Assembly: GCA_963989385.1 (NCBI GenBank)
Contig: OZ022500.1
Span: 17,064,460 to 17,128,459, forward strand
DNA: 64,000 bases
Reading direction: 5' to 3'
Origin: Ctena decussata
Lineage: Eukaryota > Mollusca > Bivalvia > Lucinida > Lucinidae
The notes beneath the pieces are model-generated. The model saw only the letters and a list, made by a program, of their open reading frames with translations, searched no databases and was not told the origin of the DNA. Position numbers and translations under genes: made by a program. Of the stretch, positions 57,347 to 64,000 are shown in pieces (position 1 is the first letter of the stretch; each line of letters starts with the position of its first letter).

Positions 57347-58520
57347 TATTTAGACATCAAGGTAGATTTGTCTTGGGTTATGGTGAGCGATCTAGTTTGT
57401 CAGCTTTTAGCTTAAGTGTGGATATTATCGCAGATGATCAAGAAATTAAGAATAATAGAACACGCTTTCTTTTGTACCTTCGCCTGTGGTAAGAAGTGTT
57501 GTTTTGGGGCTAAGAAATTGCAAACGTATTAATGCTCTTCATGATTCAACATAAAGCGCATTTTGTTCTAAAACCAACACTTACTAAGCAATAATCGATC
57601 ATAAACTTAGTGTAGAACAAAACAGAAATATGTTCCGAAAAGATGTATGCTTCGGCTGCAAACAATACACTAGATATCTGAAAATAGCTGAGCCGGAATT
57701 ATTGCGTCCGTTCATGAGCAGAGCAGAATTCTGTTTTCTGAAGTGCTCTAAATGAGGTCATTTTGTAGATTCTTGGTGCATCGGTCATCTCCCTCCTGAT
57801 ACCCTTGTCTGTCTCGTTTCTCGAGACTCAGGGGTTGAGGTGGCTCGGTTGGAGCGCCTGCGCTCGCGAATTAATACTTAGGCGTCTCCTACCTGATGTC
57901 TGCAACTACTATGCTTTGTGGAATGCGTCAGTAAGTGTGGCTTGGAGAGGGACGTTCGTTGCCTTCCGAGACCTGCCCATCGCGTTTTTCTTTCAAACTT
58001 TTACAGTTTGGCGACACTGGAGGAAGTTGGGTACGGAAACGTGCGTCTGTCGCACTATTTAAATTCGGTATATTTACGTTTATATTGTCATGAAAGTTGA
58101 AAATTATTGTAGTAGAGACGTCTTTGAAAATTCATAAAAATTAAAATGGTTGGACTTGCCAAAATTATTTGCAGGTCTATCTCTCCTTTCTTTTTGGCAA
58201 TAAAACATATTTCGTATAAGCTTATACAGACAAATGGATCTGGGATCTGGGTGGGATTAAATTGTGTAATATAATTGTTTCTATATCTTTATTTTATTTC
58301 GTATGGCTTAGGATGTGCATGTATACTGTTCCTCTCTGTTGGGATTAATATATTGTGTTTCTGGTATCGAAGATATACTGTTTCGTTTTGTAGTTATTCT
58401 TTTATTGTCTTAGGTGGGTCGTGTTTTCTGACTGTGGCCTTTCCTGGGTATCTGCGTTATACTTCAATTTCAATTTCAGGGCTGCCATTTTTTGCATCTT
58501 TAAATAATTTACGTAAGACT
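57347..58520. other. Mostly unique; weak tRNA-like head near 57834
   Basis: GAGGTGGCTCGGTTGGAGCG resembles the 33372 head, but no cloverleaf or box B was found. No gene is supported. Confidence 0.3.
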
Positions 58521-58770
58521 GGGGTGGTCGGGTGGTGCGATGGTGCTGCGTATAACTTCCAGTGCCGGGGCGTCCTACTGATTTGGACCATTGTAGGGCA
58601 AGGGCCTACTGTGCTTGCAGTAGGTGCGGGTGGGGGTTGTTTTGACATTTGTTTCTCTCGTCTATCATTTCTCTTCTTTCTCCCTCTCTCTGAGAGACGG
58701 CCCGATATAGACGGAAATACTGTCTCAAAGGGCCATTAAACCCAAAAACAATCAATCAATCAATTAATAA
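58521..58770 (+). mobile_element. SINE family B, best-preserved copy
   Basis: GGGGTGGTCGGGTGGTGCGA through GTAGGGCAAGGGCCTACTGT to GGGCCATTAAACCC and the tail (AATC)n. The clean AATC tail suggests a younger insertion. Confidence 0.88.
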
Positions 58771-58951
58771 ATCAATCTTCATAGGCTCTGTTGATGTGGG
58801 ATTTAATTGTATTTATTCCTGATCATTGCCTATTTTATAACTTTTTAAAAAAACTAAATAAAGCAAGAGTAAATAATAAATAAATGTCATAATGCATGCA
58901 AATGAGTAAACAATGTAAACTGCAGAGACGGCTATTTGCTGGGAAAGAGCT

Positions 58952-59232
58952 GGGGCAGTATTTATAAAACGACTTAAGTGGTTGCTATGCTGTTGCTAAG
59001 TCTTTCTATGAAGGAGATTCCCTACAACCATGAAATTTGCTCTGGAGGAACAGTCTTTCCAAGGGGAATCCCTACAACCATGAAATTTGCTCTGGAGGAA
59101 CAGTCGGAATAGACAGTCGGAAAAGACTGTTCCTCCAGAGCAAATTTCGTGGTTATAGGGAATCCCCTTCATAGAAATTCATCATAAGCAACAGCATAGC
59201 AACCATTTAAGTAATTTTATAAATACGGCCCC
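58952..59232. mobile_element. Foldback MITE family C, copy 3, partly duplicated
   Basis: GGGGCAGTATTTATAAAACG to its complement. The left arm contains the segment CCCTACAACCATGAAATTTG with CTCTGGAGGAACAGTC twice (59029, 59067), so one arm is longer than the other. Confidence 0.85.
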
Positions 59233-59439
59233 TGAGCTGTTGGACTTTCGCTTGTCCGATTTTGCTTTGTGTGCGTTCTCTTTTGTTTAACTTCCCCATT
59301 TGGTGTTTTTGAGCAGGGTCTGGAAATCGATTGTGTTCGTTCGTTCTCATCGGTCTCTCATCAACTATGACATCTCAAAACTGCAGCATGAGTTCACCCA
59401 TGTATAACATCAGACTGACTGAAAACTTAATGCTACAGA

Positions 59440-59960
59440 CAAAACATAATGGTTTCTGATCAACACTTTGGTTTTCTGACATTATATAATGGAAATGAAT
59501 AGCATAAATAAAATAACAAATTAAAAAAAAAAAAAACAGCAAGAAAAATTGACTAGACATGCTAGACAAAATGGGTTTCTGAAAATAAATAATGAATACG
59601 AACAGGATACAGTTATACGTTAAAAGGACAGAAGAACGCTGACAAAGCATGATGGTTTTCTGACATGGCATTATGGTTTTCAAAAAAGACAATGATTTTC
59701 TGACAGTACATTATAGAAGGGAACAGCATATGATAACGAGTGAACCAGACAACATGTCATATTGGCAAGATATTGTGGTTCTCTGACAAGTCATCATGAT
59801 GACTTGTCAGAGAACCACAATATCATGTAAAATAACGTATTAACCTGATAGCATGTCAAACTGACAAGACAAAACGATTTTCTGACAAAACGTTATGGAA
59901 ATGAAAAATATGTAGTGTTTGTCGAAAGAACATAATGACATTTCCGAATATAAGATAGTT
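59440..59960. repeat. Degenerate repeat cluster (TGGTTTTCTGACA type)
   Basis: TGGTTTTCTGACA or close variants occur about nine times (near 59468, 59652, 59670, 59690, 59778, 59875), often followed by CATTAT(A)...GGAAATGAA(T)AGCAT. Spacing is irregular. Confidence 0.5.
59769..59824. repeat. Perfect 56-bp palindrome without loop
   Basis: GATATTGTGGTTCTCTGACA and the following TCATCA-TGATGA centre: each 28-bp half is the exact complement of the other. Confidence 0.95.
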
Positions 59961-60915
59961 GTGGCCTTCCATATTTATCCCTTCGATGCAGGTGATTTAA
60001 TAATTTTACGACTGAACCCCGTTTGCATTTCTTTCTGAGTTTTATAACCGACCAATCCGTCTCTGACTGTGGACGATTCCACTTACCCTATCGGAAGATG
60101 TTTGACATTGTTGACTGAATGGCAAGGAAAAAAATCGACTAATTAAAATTTACACTGCATTTTAAATGACTTTTATGTCTGATTCGGGTCGGATGCCTTA
60201 ATGCGTTAAATTCTTTCTGACGCTGCAGTGTAAATTTTGCTATAAGGTATATTTTTTAAGTTGTAAAATCATAATGATATACAAAGCATGTTGTATGTTG
60301 TGTGACATTTTGGTATGCAAAATATCGGAATATCAATTAAATATTCATGAAGACATGGTTGATGGACATTTAAATGAATTTAAAGGCGACGATAGCCTGA
60401 AGTTTTATACAGTTTTATTACTATATCTTAAGCATAAGAATGCGTGTAATACATATAAAACATAAGGAAAACAGATTATGAAATAGAAATACCATACTGA
60501 CTCTAAATGTTGGAACAAACATGTCCAAGCAAAACAGTGTCAATCTTGGTCACTCTTCGTCGTTTGTGTCTGTTGTGTTGGCCATGCCGGTAGTCTAGGT
60601 TACCATGCTGTGGCTAGTAAGTCATATTAAAGATAATTTCAATAGCTGGTTAAGACGACGTCTAAATATTAAGGGTATTTCAGATACGAAACAGGAATAA
60701 GTAAGATTATTGTGGTGTATGTGGTCCACTGATAGTTACGAAATACAAATTAAAACAGCTCTATAAATGTCAGTTGTTCATTTCTGTATATAAGATTTTT
60801 CTCAAATGATACATTTGATTATCAACAACATTCTTTAAACCGGGGATCCTCCGAAACAACTCAACCAGTTTACTCAGACTTTTAATCAGTGGTCCTTGCA
60901 AAGCATTCTAGTCAC
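59961..60915. other. No recognisable feature
   Basis: AT-rich; nothing supported. Confidence 0.35.
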
Positions 60916-62113
60916 TTAAGCCCCAGTCACACACACACATTACGGACTGGGCGGATAGTTGTGGATAAAAATCCACAATAATCCGCAGAATTTGTGGGCG
61001 TGGCTTATTTTCTTGATTAATTTACGGATAAAATTACCTATAGATGCGTATGATTAAGGATAAATGCGGATGTCTGCGGTCAGATAGTTTCCCTTTGAAT
61101 CAATACGATGAGAGATGCTACGAATGTATACGTACTACTCACCTTCCATTACCTTCTGTTACCTCTAGATGCGGAAAGATGTTGTTGATGCTACGGATGG
61201 CCCGTTCGTATATGTCCGGTTTTATTCGTAATGGTCCGTATGGTTTAAACATATTTTATTTCAAATTTCATAGTCCGTATCGCATCTGCGGATGGCCCAT
61301 CCGTATCTGTCCGGTGTTATTCGTAAAGGTCCGTATCGCATCCGCAGAGTCTGTAACTGTCCGTATCGTATCCGTAGGGTCCGCAGGATCCGATTCCAAA
61401 TTTTGAAAATTTTCAAAATTCAGGCGCGGACGAGCAAACCATATTGATCCGAAACAAAAGGTAATTGAAGGCATTCATTCGCATTTATCCATATATAATC
61501 CGTATCTAATCCGTATCTTATCCATTTCTAATCCGTATATAAACCTATCATTCCGCAGCCCAACCCCAAGTTTTGGACTGATACGGTTTCGCGCAGATCG
61601 TTACCTTCAGTTACGGTTAGTTACGGGTCTCTTTCGGATTTTTTTTACGGACTTTTACCTTCAGATACGTTTCTATACGGATAACTTACACCTAAATACT
61701 GACAGATACGTATTGGTGAGGATAATTGCGAACAGATAATCTGACTGGGGCATTAATCCGTAACAATACGCAGAACGAGACCCGTAACTAACCGTAACAA
61801 TCCGCATGAAACGTATTTGCCAACAAATTTTGAGTCGACCGCGGAACGATGGATCGAGATACGGATTATATACGGATTAGATACGGATAAATGCGGTTAA
61901 ATGCCTTCAGTTATGGATCATTATGGTTAACTCGTCCGCGTCTGAATATTTAAACTTTTCAAAATTTGGTGGCATATCATGCGGACCTTGCGGATACCAT
62001 ACGGATACGATACGGATTCGATATGGAGAGAGACCACGCCCACAAATTGTGTGGATTTAAAGTCCGCAACTATCCGCCCAATCCGTAATGTGTGTGTGTG
62101 ACTGGGGCATTAA
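60916..62113. mobile_element. TTAA-flanked inverted-repeat element, 1.2 kb
   Basis: TTAA (60916-60919) then GCCCCAGTCACACACACACA; at the right TGTGTGTGACTGGGGCA then TTAA (62110-62113). The ends, the ACGGACTGGGCGGATAGTTG region and the GTGGGCGTGG region are inverted repeats. The interior is full of TCCGTAT(C)/ATACGGA words. TTAA flanks and a CCC-type start are what piggyBac-like elements show. A third terminus-like TGACTGGGGCATTAA lies inside at 61742-61756, so one copy may sit in another. Non-coding. Confidence 0.75.
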
Positions 62114-62264
62114 GTGGATCCTTGTAGAATTTTTGTTGCGGAGAAAATTGAAAACTGACTTTGATAAAACCGCTGGTCCGTTTCTAACTAATCTTTCACC
62201 TTGAATTTTTTTTCGTGACCCTTTGCCCAGCCAGACTTTATTTTTATCAGTTGAGAAATGATTA

Positions 62265-63305
62265 TTTTGTTCCTCCACCTTGGGGGTGGGGGGCATATTG
62301 TTTTTGGTGTGAATCCTGTCTGAGCTTTTTGTCTGCACTCTATCTCCTGAAGGGATGGATGTGTTTTGACCAAACTTGCACAGATACATCATTGGTGGAG
62401 GCAAGAACTGATTAGATTTTGGTGACCTTGACCATATTTTCAAATTCACAGGAGGTGAAAGAGTGTTGAAAATGCCTTGTCTGCACTCTATCTTCCGACG
62501 GGATAGATTGATTTCAACAAAACTTGCACAGATATATAACTGGGAGATGTAAAATAACTGATTAGATTTTAGTGACCCTGATCCCATTTTCAAGGTCACA
62601 GGAGGTCAAAGAATGTTAAAATGAGATTTGTGTGCACTCTGTCTCTTGAATGGTTTTAAACCAAACTTGCAAAGATATACCATTGGAAAATGAAAAGGGA
62701 GTGATAAGATTTTGTTGACCTTGACCCCATTTTCAAGGTCACAGGAGGTCAAAGAGTTTTGAAAAACGACTTCTCTGCACTCTTTCTCCTGAATGGACAG
62801 ATTTAAACCAAATTTGCAGAAATATATCACAGAGAGATTCAAAAGAAACTGATTATATTTTGGTGACCTTGACACTATTTTCAAGGTCACATGAGGTAAA
62901 AGAATTTTGAAAAATTGTTTATTGCACCATATCTCTTGAATGGATGGATGGAGTTCAACCAAACTCGCACAGATATATGATTTGGAGATGAAAAAAAAAC
63001 TGATTAGATATGGTGACCTTGACTTCATTTTCCAGGTTACAGAGGGTCAAAGAATGTTAAAAAGTTGAAAAATGTCTTTTCTGCACCATATCTCCTGAAG
63101 GGATTGATGGATTATGACCAAACATAGACAAGTGTATAATCGGGAAGTAGAAAAGAACTGGTTAAACTTTGGTGACTTGACCATATTTTCAAGGTCATGG
63201 GTAGTCTTAACTTGCCAACATTTAGGGAAAATGATACTGATGGGAAAGGGCAGGAGAGGGACATCCGTTTTTTTCTAAAAACAGTTCTACTCTCTTGTTG
63301 AGGCA
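62265..63305 (-). mobile_element. Tandem-repeat element (GACCTTGA type), minus copy
   Basis: The minus strand begins CAACAAGAGAGTAGAACTGT, then CGGATGTCCCTCTCCTGCCC as in the plus copy at 10661. It then has about six units of about 150 bp (GCAGA-AAG, CCTGTGACCTTGAAAATGGG) and ends AACAATATGCCCCCCACCCC with AAGGTGGAGG, a short hairpin. Non-coding. Confidence 0.65.
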
Positions 63306-64000
63306 CTCCAGCAAGTGGTTTTTAGTGGAACTTTTTTCTTTAAAGATGCTTAAATATCAAAATTTTAGGTTTAACATACCCAAAACCATTTCTCGTAGCT
63401 AAATACTGACTTGCAGCATATTGCATGACCTCTTTTGTCTATTTTTATCATTTTTTGTTTGGAGGTGGGTTTTCCAATAGTAAAAATATTCCTTCTGGTT
63501 TCCAGCCTTTGATGAGGTTCATTTTAATTTTAATTAAGCTGGGAACCACCCATTATGACATCACAACAGAAATGATGCCATCACTAATCACCTGATCTGT
63601 TTTGGAATATGATCATTTCAGCAAAGGGTTGCTTGCAGTGTCAGCTACACTTATGCATCTTTTTGTTTTCCAAAAAGATATTACTTATGAAAATAACTGC
63701 TATAAGATATAAGCATAATTTCTCCTGAACTGATTTCATGTTAATTTTATATGAAATGGTAATTTTCAAGAATGTGCTTGAAACATGCCACCCCTACAGC
63801 AATAATGGTTATCTTGAGGCCGCCATTATGAAACTGAAAAAAATACATTGCAAGAGATTACTTTCCAAGCTTGAGAGCATGCCAATGAATTTCAAAAACT
63901 CTACTGGACAAATCTGACTACGAGAAATGGTAGTTAACTGAACCATGTAAGTAGAATTTGCTGTTTCTTTATCCTTTAAATATAAACTTCGAAAAACCAC
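63306..64000. other. No recognisable feature
   Basis: A 63-codon frame on the minus strand runs off the window end; no motif is recognised. Confidence 0.35.

Noticed and set aside
62057..62599. A 180-codon frame on the minus strand
   Set aside because: It crosses the end of the TTAA element and several 150-bp repeat units; repeated peptide words (LKIWSRSPKSNQF type) reflect the DNA repeat, not a protein.

Overview
This window looks like intergenic or intronic DNA from an invertebrate, most likely a bivalve mollusc. It is AT-rich, has no long uninterrupted genes, and is packed with short non-autonomous transposable elements: foldback MITEs, AATC-tailed and tRNA-headed SINEs, elements with central tandem repeats rich in GACCTTGA, and GGACGGACGG tracts. 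That repeat mix is one I associate with bivalve genomes. The species cannot be fixed from the sequence. No bacterial-type operons, rRNA operon or CRISPR array are present. The only protein-coding candidate I would keep is one exon-like reading frame at 17528-18090, which I do not recognise.

Layout. 1-6966: mostly unique AT-rich DNA with a decayed reverse-transcriptase fragment (4419-4790) and small palindromes. 6967-8062: three head-to-tail units, each carrying a type-I hammerhead ribozyme on the minus strand (a retrozyme-like array); relatives lie at 52605-52805 and 55811-55872. 8063-14410: dispersed repeats and tandem-repeat elements. 14517-17230: a mariner-type non-autonomous element with a second copy of itself inserted in the opposite orientation. 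17528-18090: candidate exon with an exact 171-bp in-frame duplication. 18287-25175: foldbacks, a 2.7-kb tandem-repeat element with a fresh 441-bp duplication, and SINEs. 26966-38230: sparse MITEs, a second reverse-transcriptase pseudogene (28090-28575, minus), and a 14-bp word scattered ten times between 31.7 and 36.1 kb. 39801-40315: a 515-bp terminal-repeat retrotransposon in miniature (TRIM) on the minus strand, whose terminal repeats contain the box A / intermediate element / box C region of 5S rRNA. 40347-59232: ten-member foldback MITE family (with copies further left), SINEs with target duplications, and CRE-rich mini-palindromes. 59440-63305: a degenerate repeat cluster with a perfect 56-bp palindrome, a TTAA-flanked 1.2-kb inverted-repeat element and another tandem-repeat element.

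How the parts relate. Nothing suggests a cooperating gene set. What connects the features is parasitic non-coding RNA biology. The hammerhead array could give self-cleaved monomers of about 431 and 383 nt. The TRIM couples a tRNA-Leu primer site and polypurine tract to an internal 5S-type pol III promoter. The SINE has a tRNA-type pol III promoter. All of them need reverse transcriptase supplied elsewhere; the two RT fragments here are broken. The two most interesting items are the 5S-bearing TRIM (which resembles the plant Cassandra elements) and the hammerhead array.
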